A stretch of DNA of 64,000 nt from positions 558,001-622,000 of the forward strand of contig CP155577.1 in the NCBI GenBank assembly GCA_001306305.2. The letters are read 5' to 3'. Position numbers and translations under genes: made by a program. Numbering within the stretch: the stretch's first letter is position 1; the number at the start of each line of letters is the position of its first letter. This document shows, piece after piece, positions 25,475 through 34,478 of this stretch. This stretch comes from Citromicrobium bathyomarinum (GTDB lineage: Bacteria > Pseudomonadota > Alphaproteobacteria > Sphingomonadales > Sphingomonadaceae). The notes below the pieces were generated by a model. That model saw only the letters and a program-made list of their open reading frames with translations, did not search any database and had not been told where the DNA came from.

Positions 25475-26767
25475 GTGGTGCAGGACGAGGCAGGGATTTC
25501 CGGTATTCGCGAGATCGGCGCGCGCATGGTCGCGGCGACACCGCAAGATAGCGCGAATTTCTTCGGCTTTTACGATCTCTGCCCGTTCTCGCCCGATGGG
25601 CGCGACCTGCTGTTGCTCAATTGCCCTGCCGACTGGGTGACCCTGCCCGTGGGGGAGCCTGCACTGGTGCGCCGCTGGCGGCCAGAAGACGCCACTTTCG
25701 AGACGCTCGGCGAAACGCGCGGCTGGAACTGGCAGCATGGCGCACGCCAGCAATGGCGGCGCGACGGATCGATCCTGTACAACGACGTCGACGGGCAGGG
25801 GCATGCGGTTGCGCGCAATGTTAGCCCGGATGGCACGCCGATCCGGACGCTCGATATGGCGATCGGCGCGCTGTCCCCCGACGAATCGATTGGCGTTGGG
25901 GGCAATTACGCGCGCCTCGCCCGGCTCGACCCGACCTATGGCTATGGCGCCGCCGTCGATCGCCATCTCGGCGAGGGGCCGACGCAGGACGGGCTGTGGA
26001 GCGTCAGCATGGCCGATGGGGCCGTGTCGCTGCTGCTCTCCTATGCCGAACTTGCCGAGACTGTAGGTTCGCCCCATTCGGATCGCCGGTTCGTCACCCA
26101 CCCGGTCTTCTCACCCGACGGGACCCGGCTGGCCTTCTTCGTGACCGATGCGGGCGAGGGCGGGACCACCTATGCCCGGCTGCTGGTGCGCGATTGCGAC
26201 AGCGGCAAGGTTCGCGTGGTCGCGCAGGAAAGAGTCAGCCATCCGGCGTGGATCGGTGAGGACCGGATCTGGTATTGGGGCCGCAATTCCGGGGCGGTGC
26301 GCGCGCTTGCGACTAATCGGCTGCTCGCCAACCCGGCGGTGCGTGCGGTCGCCAGGTTTGCCCGTCGCCTGCTGCGCGCGCGGATGAACCAGCTGGTGGC
26401 CGAAGGGTTCTACGTGTCCGATCTGAACGACGACACGCGCAAGCGGGTCGCCGAGCATACCCTCACCGAAGACGGCCATTACAGCTGGCGTGGACACGGA
26501 TCGGTCTTGCTGGGCGATACCTATCCCGACGAAGACGCGTGGCTGACCCTGTTGCTGTTCGACCTCGCCTCTGGCCAGCGGGTGGATCTGGCCCGCATCC
26601 GGCACGAGGTCGCGACCCGGGAAGAGCCCATGCGGTGTGACCTCCACCCGCGCTGGGATCGATCCGGCACGCGGGTGTGCATCGACTTCGTCACCGACGG
26701 ATGCCGCCGCACCGGCATTTTCGACGTTGGCCCTGCGCTCTCCCGGCTGGCAACGGCCGGCGCATGA
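25475..26767 (+). CDS. Beta-propeller-like protein of unknown function in the polysaccharide cluster
   Basis: A 430-residue protein without signal peptide or membrane helix. Repeated SPDG-type blade turns are visible (PFSPDGRDLL, ALSPDESIGV, VFSPDGTRLAFF), as in TolB/WD-like propellers. The opening NFFGFYDLCPFSPDG, then RGWNWQHGARQQW, ILYND and GYGAAVD resemble an uncharacterised propeller family I know from surface-polysaccharide clusters, distantly like oligogalacturonate lyases; this is from memory. The start is GTG 25475 (a tandem GTGGTG) or ATG 26-base-codon-later at 25526. It overlaps wzx by four bases, so it belongs to the operon. It could bind, trim or modify the glycan or a nucleotide sugar. 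No catalytic residue can be assigned. Confidence 0.65.
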   Translation: MVQDEAGISGIREIGARMVAATPQDSANFFGFYDLCPFSPDGRDLLLLNCPADWVTLPVGEPALVRRWRPEDATFETLGETRGWNWQHGARQQWRRDGSILYNDVDGQGHAVARNVSPDGTPIRTLDMAIGALSPDESIGVGGNYARLARLDPTYGYGAAVDRHLGEGPTQDGLWSVSMADGAVSLLLSYAELAETVGSPHSDRRFVTHPVFSPDGTRLAFFVTDAGEGGTTYARLLVRDCDSGKVRVVAQERVSHPAWIGEDRIWYWGRNSGAVRALATNRLLANPAVRAVARFARRLLRARMNQLVAEGFYVSDLNDDTRKRVAEHTLTEDGHYSWRGHGSVLLGDTYPDEDAWLTLLLFDLASGQRVDLARIRHEVATREEPMRCDLHPRWDRSGTRVCIDFVTDGCRRTGIFDVGPALSRLATAGA

Positions 26768-28206
26768 ACGAAGAGCCGCCTGTGACCCCCGCGCCCGATT
26801 CTGGCGCGACCCCGCCAATTGGGCGGATTGCGGCGCTGCGTGGGCGCGTGTCCGCGCTCGCCCAGCAGGGGCTGGTTCGTTCCACTGGGGTGCTGATCGG
26901 TGGCACGGTCGGTGCCAATCTCATCACCGCACTCTCGCTCCCGGTGGTGACGCGCCTCTACACCCCCGTGGAGATGAGTGTGCTGGCGGTTTTCGCCAGC
27001 CTGCTCCAGACGCTTTATGTGTCTATCTGTTTGCGGTTCGACATCGCCCTGTCGATGCCCGAAAGCGATGATGATGCGATCAATCTGCTGGCGCTGGGGG
27101 CCTTTTTTGCGGCCGTCCTGTCAGGATTGATTGCGCTCGTTCTGCTCGTCCTCCCGGCATCCGCCTATGACGCATTCGGCCATCCCGAACTCGTCAATCT
27201 TATCTGGTTCCTGCCTCCCTCGCTCGCGCTGGCCGGAATCTACAGCCTGATGCAGCTGTGGTATGTGCGCAGAAAGGGCTTCGGTCCGATTGCGCGAAGC
27301 CGGATGGCGCAGGCGGGCAGCGGTGCCGCGACCCAGATCGCACTTGGGCTCCTGCATACCGGACCGTTCGGCTTGCTGCTCGGCTATGCGATCAATTTCA
27401 GCGCAGGCTCAATCCTGCTCGGCACACGCTTCCTACGCGGTGAGTTAGACCTTCTCCGGAAGGTTTCGGTGTCCAGGATGCGCGCATTGTTCCGCGAGTA
27501 CAGACTGTTTCCCGCCTACTCGGCACCCGAGGCACTGGCGCACTCTGCGGCGTGGCAGCTACCCATCGTGCTCATCGCCGCGCTGGCGATCGGGCCTGAG
27601 GCGGGTTACCTGACGCTCGCGATGTTCGTTGTCCAGGCGCCGATGTCGCTACTCGGCAATGCACTGTCTCAGGTCTACCTGTCCGAAGCCCCGGCCCGTC
27701 ACCGTGATGGGGCGCTCGGCCCGTTCACCGTGCAGGTGGTCGGCGGACTGATGCGGATCGGGGTCGGGCCATTGATCGCGCTGGCAATCATATCGCCCTT
27801 CGCCTTCGCCTTCGTCTTCGGGTCGGAATGGTCGCGCGCGGGTGTGCTGGTAGTGTGGCTGACCCCCTGGTTCATCGCGCAGCTGTTGACCGCGCCTGTG
27901 TCCATGGCGCTGCAGGTGACCAACCGCCAGCGTACCGCCTTCGTCCTGCAGTTCGTCGGCCTCGCCCTGCGGGTGGGACTGGTGGTGGCAGTGGGCATTC
28001 TTTCCCCCCGGTTCGTTTCGGAAGCCTATGCCATTTCGGGGGCGATCTTCTATTTCGGTTATCTGGTGCTGCTGCTCCACGCGGTCGGTGCGCACGCGGG
28101 CGATGTCGTGCGCGAGATGCGCAGGGCTTTGCTCCCGATCACCGCATTTTGTGTGCTGGGTGTGATCGGTGCGTTCGCGGTGCACTGGCTGGACACCGTG
28201 CTGTGA
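26764..28206 (+). CDS. wzx: Wzx-type oligosaccharide flippase
   Basis: A 480-residue polytopic membrane protein with about 12-14 hydrophobic helices. It starts with STGVLIGGTVGANLITALSL and LPVVTRLYTPVEM, the usual opening of Wzx/RfbX-type MOP flippases. It moves the lipid-linked repeat unit across the inner membrane. Overlaps of four bases upstream (ATGA) and three downstream (GTGA) couple it to two proteins of unknown function. Assignment rests on topology, the opening motif and its place in the cluster. Confidence 0.87.
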   Translation: MNEEPPVTPAPDSGATPPIGRIAALRGRVSALAQQGLVRSTGVLIGGTVGANLITALSLPVVTRLYTPVEMSVLAVFASLLQTLYVSICLRFDIALSMPESDDDAINLLALGAFFAAVLSGLIALVLLVLPASAYDAFGHPELVNLIWFLPPSLALAGIYSLMQLWYVRRKGFGPIARSRMAQAGSGAATQIALGLLHTGPFGLLLGYAINFSAGSILLGTRFLRGELDLLRKVSVSRMRALFREYRLFPAYSAPEALAHSAAWQLPIVLIAALAIGPEAGYLTLAMFVVQAPMSLLGNALSQVYLSEAPARHRDGALGPFTVQVVGGLMRIGVGPLIALAIISPFAFAFVFGSEWSRAGVLVVWLTPWFIAQLLTAPVSMALQVTNRQRTAFVLQFVGLALRVGLVVAVGILSPRFVSEAYAISGAIFYFGYLVLLLHAVGAHAGDVVREMRRALLPITAFCVLGVIGAFAVHWLDTVL

Positions 28207-29729
28207 AGCGCCGCGTCTTTCTTGGCGCGACGGCCGCGATGCCGCTGGTGTTTGCCGGTGGAGCGTGGACGAGCCGTGCGCGGAGCGTGCGCTGGCTCGA
28301 TCTGCTGGACGAGCGGCAGCGCCGCCAGGTGCTCGTCGGCAGGCCGGATTTCGACGTTGCCGCCAGCCTGCGCCAGGCCCTCGAATCCCTGCCCGATGAC
28401 GCAACGCTCGACGCGCGCGACCTGACCGGAGTGGTCGATCTGGCGAGCGATCCGTTTCCGCAGGCCCAGCGCCGCGCCTTTGCACTTCGCACGGGCGATG
28501 CGACATTCCGCTTCGATTTCAATCAGGGTTCGATCGCCTTGCCCTCGCGCGCGACCTGGCAGGGTGAGCGCACGCGGATCGAGCCTGCCCGCCCGATCGA
28601 GCGCGTGCTGACCGACGCCTCGCCCGCGGGAGGACTGGTCACCACCGCCATCGCCCCGGGCCTGTGCAGTGGGCGTGCGGGTAGCGACACGATCGAATTG
28701 TCGCACCCGATCGAGGCGCAGAGTCTGGTCCCGGGAATGCGGATCGCGATTTTCGGGCTGCGCGAGACGCCATCGCTGGCAACTTCGCTGGCATCCTCGA
28801 TCGGACCGCAAACCCAGGAATTCGCCTTCGCCGGGAATGTCGATGCAACCATCGGGGCATCGCAGGTCTATCTGAGGATCGGCGAGGAAATCGTGCTCGG
28901 TACGGTTGCACAGGGTCGTCTGCGCGTCTCCGCCGATGGTCGCGGTGCGCTGGGCACGCAGCCCGCCGCGCACCGGGCTGGAGAGCAGATCGTACCGCAG
29001 CTGAGCTTCCTCGCCTCCATCACCGGAGTTACAGGCACATCGGTGACGCTCGACCGGCGGCTACCGCGCACTATTGTGCGGGCGCCGTTCCGCGCGGGCT
29101 CGGTCGGTTCACGGCTGGTGGGCCGGTTTGAGATCGACGGCGCCTACCGGGGCGGCGAGGCGGGGGCGTTTAGCTGCCTTGCCTCGACCCTCTCTCAAGA
29201 TTTCATGGTCGAAGGAGAGATCGTCCTGTCCCGTGCCTCGCATGGCGGGTTCATGGGCTTTGGCTGTTCGGACGCGAAGATTGCGCTGGCGAGCGTGACC
29301 GCGATCGGCCGTCCGCAAGAGCAGTTCGGGGGCAGCATCTGGCTCTATGGCTCTGCGAGCGGCAACCGGGTCTCGGCCGGAAGTCTCAGCGATGGCAATG
29401 GCGGCATTTTCATTGACGACAAGTCCTACGGCGTGTCGCGATACGCGCTCGAAGGGCCGTGTGACGACAACACCGTGAGCATCGGGCAGATCGTCCGGCA
29501 CCGGGTTGCCGGGCAGATCAGCGGCTCGAGCGGCAATACGGTGACCATCGGCCTCGCCCAGGTGAGCGACACCGCGTTCATCGTCGACAAAGGTGCAGCC
29601 CAGTCGTCTCGCGGGGTCGGCACCGAGCGCAACATGGTCGATATTGGTCAACTGACCGGGGCCGATCGCATGTTCGGCGATGCCTTGAACGAGACCGAGC
29701 TGCGCGGCCCGTTCCGCATCGAGCAATAG
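28203..29729 (+). CDS. Tat-exported beta-helix-like protein of unknown function
   Basis: A 508-residue protein starting at GTG 28203, inside the wzx stop. The N-terminus MKRRVFLGATAAMPLVFAGG looks like a twin-arginine signal (RRxFL), so it is probably exported folded. The middle and C-terminal parts are rich in short Asn/Gly/Ser turns: GSASGNRVSAGSLSDGNGGI, CDDNTVSIGQIV and SGSSGNTVTIGLAQV. That spacing suggests a right-handed parallel beta-helix, as in polysaccharide lyases, hydrolases and phage tailspikes. I do not recognise the family and see no certain catalytic residues. A periplasmic glycan-processing or glycan-binding role is inferred from the location between wzx and wzy. Confidence 0.7.
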   Translation: MKRRVFLGATAAMPLVFAGGAWTSRARSVRWLDLLDERQRRQVLVGRPDFDVAASLRQALESLPDDATLDARDLTGVVDLASDPFPQAQRRAFALRTGDATFRFDFNQGSIALPSRATWQGERTRIEPARPIERVLTDASPAGGLVTTAIAPGLCSGRAGSDTIELSHPIEAQSLVPGMRIAIFGLRETPSLATSLASSIGPQTQEFAFAGNVDATIGASQVYLRIGEEIVLGTVAQGRLRVSADGRGALGTQPAAHRAGEQIVPQLSFLASITGVTGTSVTLDRRLPRTIVRAPFRAGSVGSRLVGRFEIDGAYRGGEAGAFSCLASTLSQDFMVEGEIVLSRASHGGFMGFGCSDAKIALASVTAIGRPQEQFGGSIWLYGSASGNRVSAGSLSDGNGGIFIDDKSYGVSRYALEGPCDDNTVSIGQIVRHRVAGQISGSSGNTVTIGLAQVSDTAFIVDKGAAQSSRGVGTERNMVDIGQLTGADRMFGDALNETELRGPFRIEQ

Positions 29730-29806
29730 CGCGATGGGAGGATTGGTCCTGACTGCAGGCTCTGCTAACCCGGGCCCGTCCAAACCCTTGCCCGACCGAA
29801 TGCAGC

Positions 29807-29825
29807 CGCGTCACCGCGTGACGCG
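29807..29825. repeat. Short inverted repeat just upstream of wzy
   Basis: CGCGTCAC, a 3-base spacer CGC, then GTGACGCG: perfect 8-base arms ending 18 bases before the wzy ATG. It could be an operator or an mRNA hairpin limiting translation. Short GC-rich palindromes are common in this genome, so its meaning is uncertain. Confidence 0.35.
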
Positions 29826-29843
29826 ATATACCGGAACACCATC

Positions 29844-30561
29844 ATGCTAGATCGCGCCCAGCCAACCGCCGCACACCGGTCACCGGCCGCACGCACCGGC
29901 CAGGTCGTGCTGGAATCGCTGGATTCGAGCGCGGCGGTCGTGATCTGCTCGCTCATCTTCGCATGGGCCATCCACCAGGCGCACATCACGATTCTTCAGC
30001 CGCAGTGGGATTATGTTGGCTTCAGCTACGCTGCTCCCGGTCTTGGCACGATCGCGATCATGATACTGCTGATTTCGATCGGATCGGTGGCCATGCCAAG
30101 CCGGATCGAGCGGCCCTCGTCGATGATCCTGCTTTTCCTTCATGTATCTGTATTCATACCCGGCGTAACCATTGCGCTGTGCCTGCGGATCGACAGTGTG
30201 CAGGCCTACGCGCCGATGCTGGCCGTGCTGACGCTGGTTCACGTCATAACCGGCGTGGTGTCGCGCAATGGCCCGGCACCGCCCCAGGGGGAGCGTTTCG
30301 TTCCGGGACCCGAGGTCACGCTTCTGCTGATCGGAGTGTGGGCGCTGGTCACTTTGCTGATCATTTACGTCTTTGGCGAGATCATGCGCTTCGCAAGCCT
30401 TACCGAAGTGTACGACCAGCGGTTCGCCGTCGATCGCTCGACCAGCATCATCGGCTACATCCGGTCCTATTACGTCAACTTGATCTGCCCCGCGCTGGTC
30501 GCGATCGGACTGCTGCGGCGCAACGTTGTCGTGGTTGGAATTGGCTGTGTCGGTTGCCTTA
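29844..30561 (+). pseudogene. wzy: wzy-type polysaccharide polymerase, N-terminal part, interrupted by an insertion sequence
   Basis: Codons 1-239 of an O-antigen polymerase-like protein with about six hydrophobic helices (for example AAVVICSLIFAWAI and LLIGVWALVTLLIIYVFG). The segment DRSTSIIGYIRSYYVNLICP resembles the periplasmic loop region of Wzy proteins. The native frame is cut at 30561 by an IS5-family element, and the hybrid frame stops at a TGA (30567-30569) inside it. Joining 30561 to 31520, which removes the element and one TTA copy, restores the frame: CTT, ATC, GCC, TAC, ATG. The intact gene would encode 460 residues. Its position between wzx and transferase genes supports the polymerase role. 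Confidence 0.85.
30559..30561. repeat. TTA target-site duplication, left
   Basis: TTA lies directly outside the left end of the insertion sequence and is repeated at 31517-31519. IS5-family elements of the IS1031 type duplicate a TNA target. Confidence 0.8.
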
Positions 30562-31516
30562 GAGCCTGACTCAGAAGTTTATGCGATCTGGCAGTGGCTT
30601 GCGATGAGGCGGGTGAGGCGGCGGATGTGGGCGATGGTAGTCCATGCGGTGGAACTTTCGATAGTTCTTTCCCAGTCCTTTGCGAGCCGTCGACATCTGC
30701 CGAGCCAGGCGAAGGTGCGCTCGACCACCCAGCGGCGCGGGAGCAGAACAAAGCCCCTGGCGGTGTCGCAGCGGCGCACGATCTCGAGCGTCCATTGCCC
30801 ATGCCCTTGAAGCGCGCCGATGAGCTTGTCGCCTGCGTAGCCCCCATCGGCGAAGAGGTGGCGCAGCCACGGGAAGCGGTAGCGGATTGCCTTGATGAGA
30901 TCGACCGCCCCGTCGCGATCCTGAATGCTGGCAGCGTGGATGGTGACGAACAACATCAGTCCGAGCGTATCGGTGATGATGTGACGCTTGCGTCCCATGA
31001 TCTTCTTGCCCGCATCGTAGCCCCGTGGGCCGCCACTCTCGGTGGTCTTGACGCTCTGGCTATCGATCACCCCGGCGCTGGGGCTGGCCTCGCGCCCTTC
31101 GATCTGGCGCGCAGCCATCACCAGCAGGTGATTGATCGTCTGCCATAGGCCGCTGTCGCGCCAGGCATAGAAATAGCGTTGAACCGTCGAGAGCGGAGGG
31201 AAATCCTTGGGCAGCATCCGCCATTGGCAACCGCTTGTTGCCAGATAGAGGATCGCGTTCATCACCTCGCGCAGGTCGGCGCAGCGCGGCCTGCCGCCAG
31301 GTTTCGCGGGCGGCAACAGAGGCTCGATCAAGGCCCACTCGGCATCGCGCAAATCGCTTGGATAACGTAGACCCGGGCGGCTATGCTGCTGCCGGGAGGT
31401 ATCGGTCCACATCGCTTATTCCTCGGTCGTTTCTGGCGAAACCCCGGAATCAGCGATGCACCAGCGCGTCAAGCGCAACCAGCTGATATCTCCCAACTAC
31501 TTTTGAAGACAGGCTC
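30562..31516 (-). mobile_element. IS5-family insertion sequence inside wzy (955 bp)
   Basis: The element is bounded by imperfect inverted repeats beginning GAGCCTG: GAGCCTGACTCAGAAG on the left, and GAGCCTGTCTTCAAAA as the complement on the right, about 12 of 16 matching. TTA is duplicated at both sides. It carries one intact transposase gene on the minus strand, opposite to wzy. Size, single gene and TNA target suggest the IS1031-like subgroup of IS5. The undamaged transposase, clear ends and exact duplication indicate a recent insertion. Confidence 0.92.
30579..31412 (-). CDS. IS5-family transposase
   Basis: A 277-residue DDE transposase. The N-terminal domain is LRYPSDLRDAEWALIEPLLP, typical of IS5/IS1031 proteins. 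Catalytic residues: the first Asp in AGVIDSQSVKTTES, the second Asp in LFADGGYAG, and the Glu in RRWVVERTFAWLGRCRRL. The reading frame is complete, so the element could be active or supply transposase in trans. It lies antisense to the interrupted wzy gene, and transcription from the element would run against it. Confidence 0.93.
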   Translation of the reverse strand: MWTDTSRQQHSRPGLRYPSDLRDAEWALIEPLLPPAKPGGRPRCADLREVMNAILYLATSGCQWRMLPKDFPPLSTVQRYFYAWRDSGLWQTINHLLVMAARQIEGREASPSAGVIDSQSVKTTESGGPRGYDAGKKIMGRKRHIITDTLGLMLFVTIHAASIQDRDGAVDLIKAIRYRFPWLRHLFADGGYAGDKLIGALQGHGQWTLEIVRRCDTARGFVLLPRRWVVERTFAWLGRCRRLAKDWERTIESSTAWTTIAHIRRLTRLIASHCQIA

Positions 31517-31519
31517 TTA
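31517..31519. repeat. TTA target-site duplication, right
   Basis: The second TTA copy, directly outside the right end of the element. After it, the wzy frame resumes at 31520. Confidence 0.8.
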
Positions 31520-32184
31520 TCGCCTACATGGTCGATGCTCAGAAAGCCGCGCTCGCGCTGCCTGTGCTCATGATCGCGATGTACTACGCGCTACGTTACG
31601 CCCCGAACGTGGCGAAGCTGTTCACCGTCCCGATCCTGTTCCTGGCATTTCTAACGCTGGTCTGCATCGTTTTGCGGAGCACGGAGGTTGGCTTTGCGCT
31701 TCAATCGGTGTTTTTCACCCGCGGGATTGCCATCCCTTCGCTGACCCTGGTGCAGTATTACGACCTGTTTTCCACCTACGGATATACATGGTGGAGCAAT
31801 ATTACCGGGCTGTCGCTGGTTCTGCCGGCGCCGCCGGCATTCGCCAACGACCCGTCATGGCCCGCGCTCGGCCAGATCGTGGGCGATCACTACTATGGCG
31901 CGAGCATCAACCTGAACGCCAACGCAAACCCCTATTCGGGTGAGGGGCTCGCCGCAGGCGGGCTTGTCGGCCTGCTGGTGATTGGCGTGATTATGGCGGC
32001 TTTCCTACGGGTCTACGACCTGTGCGTTGCCGGATGGGATCGCCTGTTCGTGCTGCTGATCGCGGTGCCGGTGGGCTTCGCGCTGAGCAACGCGCACCTC
32101 AGCACCGTGCTGGTATCCTTCGGGCTCGCCGCCTGGCTGCTGATTTTCGCCTTCTACAAACCGGGCAGGGGTGGGTGGCTCTGA
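31520..32184 (+). pseudogene. wzy: wzy-type polysaccharide polymerase, C-terminal part
   Basis: The remaining ~221 codons of wzy, frame-continuous with the N-terminal part if the insertion is removed. An ATG at 31528 could allow reinitiation of a 218-residue fragment. It has helices such as VPILFLAFLTLVCIVL and GLVGLLVIGVIMAAFL, and the loop SINLNANANPYSGEGLAAGG, which resembles the conserved late periplasmic loop of Wzy proteins. Neither half alone is expected to polymerise. The stop overlaps the next start (TGATG), which shows that wzy was part of the coupled operon. Confidence 0.85.
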
Positions 32185-33386
32185 TGAGGATCTTCATGCT
32201 GTGCGATTTCTTCAACGAGGAACTCGAATATCAGGAAAATCATCTCGTCGATTATTACCGCCGGCACGGCCACGAGGTGATCGTGGTGTGCTCGCTCTAC
32301 GAGAACGTGTTCGACTATTACACGGACAAGAAGGTCGGCGGGCCGGGCCGCGATTACGAGGTCAACGGTGCGCGGATCGTTAAGCTGCCCTATCGCTACA
32401 ACATTCTCAACCGCATGCGCGCCTACCCGAAGATCGATGGGTTGCTGGAGGAATTCGAGCCCGACCTGATCTTCGTCCACGACATCATGCTCAACCTGCC
32501 GGAATGCATCGCCTATGTGAAAAAGCATCCGCAGACCAAGATGATCATGGACTATCACGCGGATTATTCGAACAGCGGCAAGAACTGGGTCTCGCTGAAG
32601 ATTCTGCACGGAGTGCTGCGCAAGCGCTTCCTCGACAAGGCGCGCCCGCATCTCTCGATGATCTATCCCATCGTCCCCGCCGGGTTCGACTTCCTGAACG
32701 AGGTCTATGGCGTCCCGCGCGACGAGATGAGCCTGCTGCCGCTGGGAACGGACCTGGAATATGGCGCGCAGGTTCACGCTTCAGGGGCGGGCAGGGCAAT
32801 CCGGCGCGAACTGGGCATCGCGCAGAGCGACTTCGTCATCTTCACCGGTGGCAAGCTGACCCCTTTCAAACGGACCGAAACGCTGGTCGAGGCGGTTAAC
32901 GCGCTGGATCGTGCCGATGTGCACCTGCTGGTGGCGGGTGCGGCAGGCCCCAACGAAGCGGAGTATTTCGCCGGGCTCGAACAGATGGCCCAAGGCAATC
33001 CGCGCATCCATTTCCGCGGCTGGCAGGACAAGCTGGGCGTCTACCGCCATCTCGACGCGGCGGACATCGCGGTGTTTCCCGCCAGCCAGTCGATCCTGTG
33101 GCAGCAATCGATCGGCATGGGACTGCCCGTGATCGTGGGCGACCGCTCCGAATTCATGGTCCCGTCCGATGCCAGCTACCTCAACCGCAACGGCAATCTC
33201 ATCGTGCTCGACCATGAAGAGGATACCGCCCCCCAGATCGAGCGACTGCTGCGCGGCCTGATCGAGGATCGCGAAGCGCTCGCGAAAATGGCCGAAGGCG
33301 CGCGCCGCACGGCTGCCGAGATGCTCGACTGGAATAAGCTGATAGACGAGACGCTACGCCATGTGCCTGAGGAGGTAAGGTCCTAA
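32184..33386 (+). CDS. Glycosyltransferase family 4
   Basis: A 400-residue GT-B transferase. The N-terminal domain begins MRIFMLCDFFNEELEYQENH and has VDYYRRHGHEVIVVCSL. The C-terminal donor domain has FTGGKLTPFKRTETLVEAV and the conserved late segment FPASQSILWQQSIGMGLPVI. It would add one sugar of the repeat unit at the cytoplasmic face; donor and linkage are unknown. Its start overlaps the wzy stop by one base, so expression may suffer from the upstream insertion. The frame is open from 32022, but ATG 32184 fits the conserved beginning. Confidence 0.87.
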   Translation: MRIFMLCDFFNEELEYQENHLVDYYRRHGHEVIVVCSLYENVFDYYTDKKVGGPGRDYEVNGARIVKLPYRYNILNRMRAYPKIDGLLEEFEPDLIFVHDIMLNLPECIAYVKKHPQTKMIMDYHADYSNSGKNWVSLKILHGVLRKRFLDKARPHLSMIYPIVPAGFDFLNEVYGVPRDEMSLLPLGTDLEYGAQVHASGAGRAIRRELGIAQSDFVIFTGGKLTPFKRTETLVEAVNALDRADVHLLVAGAAGPNEAEYFAGLEQMAQGNPRIHFRGWQDKLGVYRHLDAADIAVFPASQSILWQQSIGMGLPVIVGDRSEFMVPSDASYLNRNGNLIVLDHEEDTAPQIERLLRGLIEDREALAKMAEGARRTAAEMLDWNKLIDETLRHVPEEVRS

Positions 33387-33388
33387 CA

Positions 33389-34267
33389 ATGACACCCGCA
33401 AACGACGCTCGAACCGGAACGGGCACACATCGCTCTCTTATCGAGATTCCATGCCCCTACTGCTCAGGGACAAGCCATTCTTTCTGGGCCGAAGAGCGCG
33501 GATATACCGTGGTCCGGTGCGACGGTTGCCGTTTCCTGTATCTCAACCCGGCGCCACCACCCGAAAGCGTCTCGGAAGCCGTGATGACGGGTTTTCACCA
33601 CGATGAGGCTGGCGATCTCGATGTGAGGGCGCATCGCAGCGAAAAGAAGGTCGATCATTACGAGGCCATCATCAAGACCATGTTCGCGGACAAGTGGAGC
33701 AGCGAACAGCCGATCCACTGGCTCGATATCGGCTCTGGCTATGGCGAAATCATCGAGGCGGTTTCACGGCTGGCGCCGAAAGGCAGCACGATCGAGGGGA
33801 TCGAGCCGATGAAGCCAAAGGCCGATGCCGCGCGCGAGCGCGGCCTCACCGTTACCAATGATTATCTGCGGCGCGATCATCCCAAGGTCGACATCGCGTC
33901 TTCGATCGACGTGTTCTCTCACATCCCGGACTATCGGGCCTTCCTCGCGGACGTGGTGGCAGTACTGAAGCCGGGCGGCGAATTTCTGATCGAAACGGGC
34001 AACCTCGCCGACGTCGACGAGCGCTCACAGTTTCCGTTCGAACTTGGGGTTCCCGATCACCTGACCTTCGCCGGACGCGCGCACCTCGAGGGCCTCCTCG
34101 ACGAGGCCGGCTTCGAAGTGGTGACTGTACAGGAACGCCGCGTCGACGACTTGATGGGCGCGGCCAAGAATCTGGTGAAGATCCTCATCGGTCGCCCGGG
34201 CGTGCTTTCGGTCCCCTACCAGTCGAAGTATCGGCAGCTGGTGATCAGGGCGCGCTTGCGCGAGTGA
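33389..34267 (+). CDS. Class I SAM-dependent methyltransferase with zinc-ribbon start
   Basis: A 292-residue protein. The N-terminal CPYCSG...RCDGC (near 23-50) forms a probable zinc ribbon. The following Rossmann fold has WLDIGSGYGEIIEAV (motif I, near 110), IEGIEPMKPKADAARERG, DIASSIDVFSHIPDYRAFL and LKPGGEFLIETGN (post-motif). This domain pair occurs in methyltransferases of sugar and polysaccharide clusters. It starts two bases after the transferase stop. It could methylate a sugar of the repeat unit or act as a capping enzyme; nothing in the sequence settles the acceptor. A 211-base gap with no recognised element follows. Confidence 0.8.
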   Translation: MTPANDARTGTGTHRSLIEIPCPYCSGTSHSFWAEERGYTVVRCDGCRFLYLNPAPPPESVSEAVMTGFHHDEAGDLDVRAHRSEKKVDHYEAIIKTMFADKWSSEQPIHWLDIGSGYGEIIEAVSRLAPKGSTIEGIEPMKPKADAARERGLTVTNDYLRRDHPKVDIASSIDVFSHIPDYRAFLADVVAVLKPGGEFLIETGNLADVDERSQFPFELGVPDHLTFAGRAHLEGLLDEAGFEVVTVQERRVDDLMGAAKNLVKILIGRPGVLSVPYQSKYRQLVIRARLRE

Positions 34268-34478
34268 AGGACGCTGGCGGCTTGCGTTTACGGTTCTTCG
34301 TCGGGAAAAAGGTCTTGGCGATGAAGAAGAAATCGATCCGCAGGGTCGGTCCGCGAGAGCCGAAGGCGCACTGGTGATGCCGCATTGCGCCATGGCCGGG
34401 CGACCACCCATTGAGGGGTTGGTTCACCCGGCCTTGTCCGCTATCAGCCCGCCGAACATCCCTTGAGGTTTCCCGAAC

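Noticed and set aside
31528-32184. An independent small membrane protein gene starting at ATG 31528
   Set aside because: The frame continues exactly from the interrupted wzy when the insertion is removed, so it is the 3' part of wzy.
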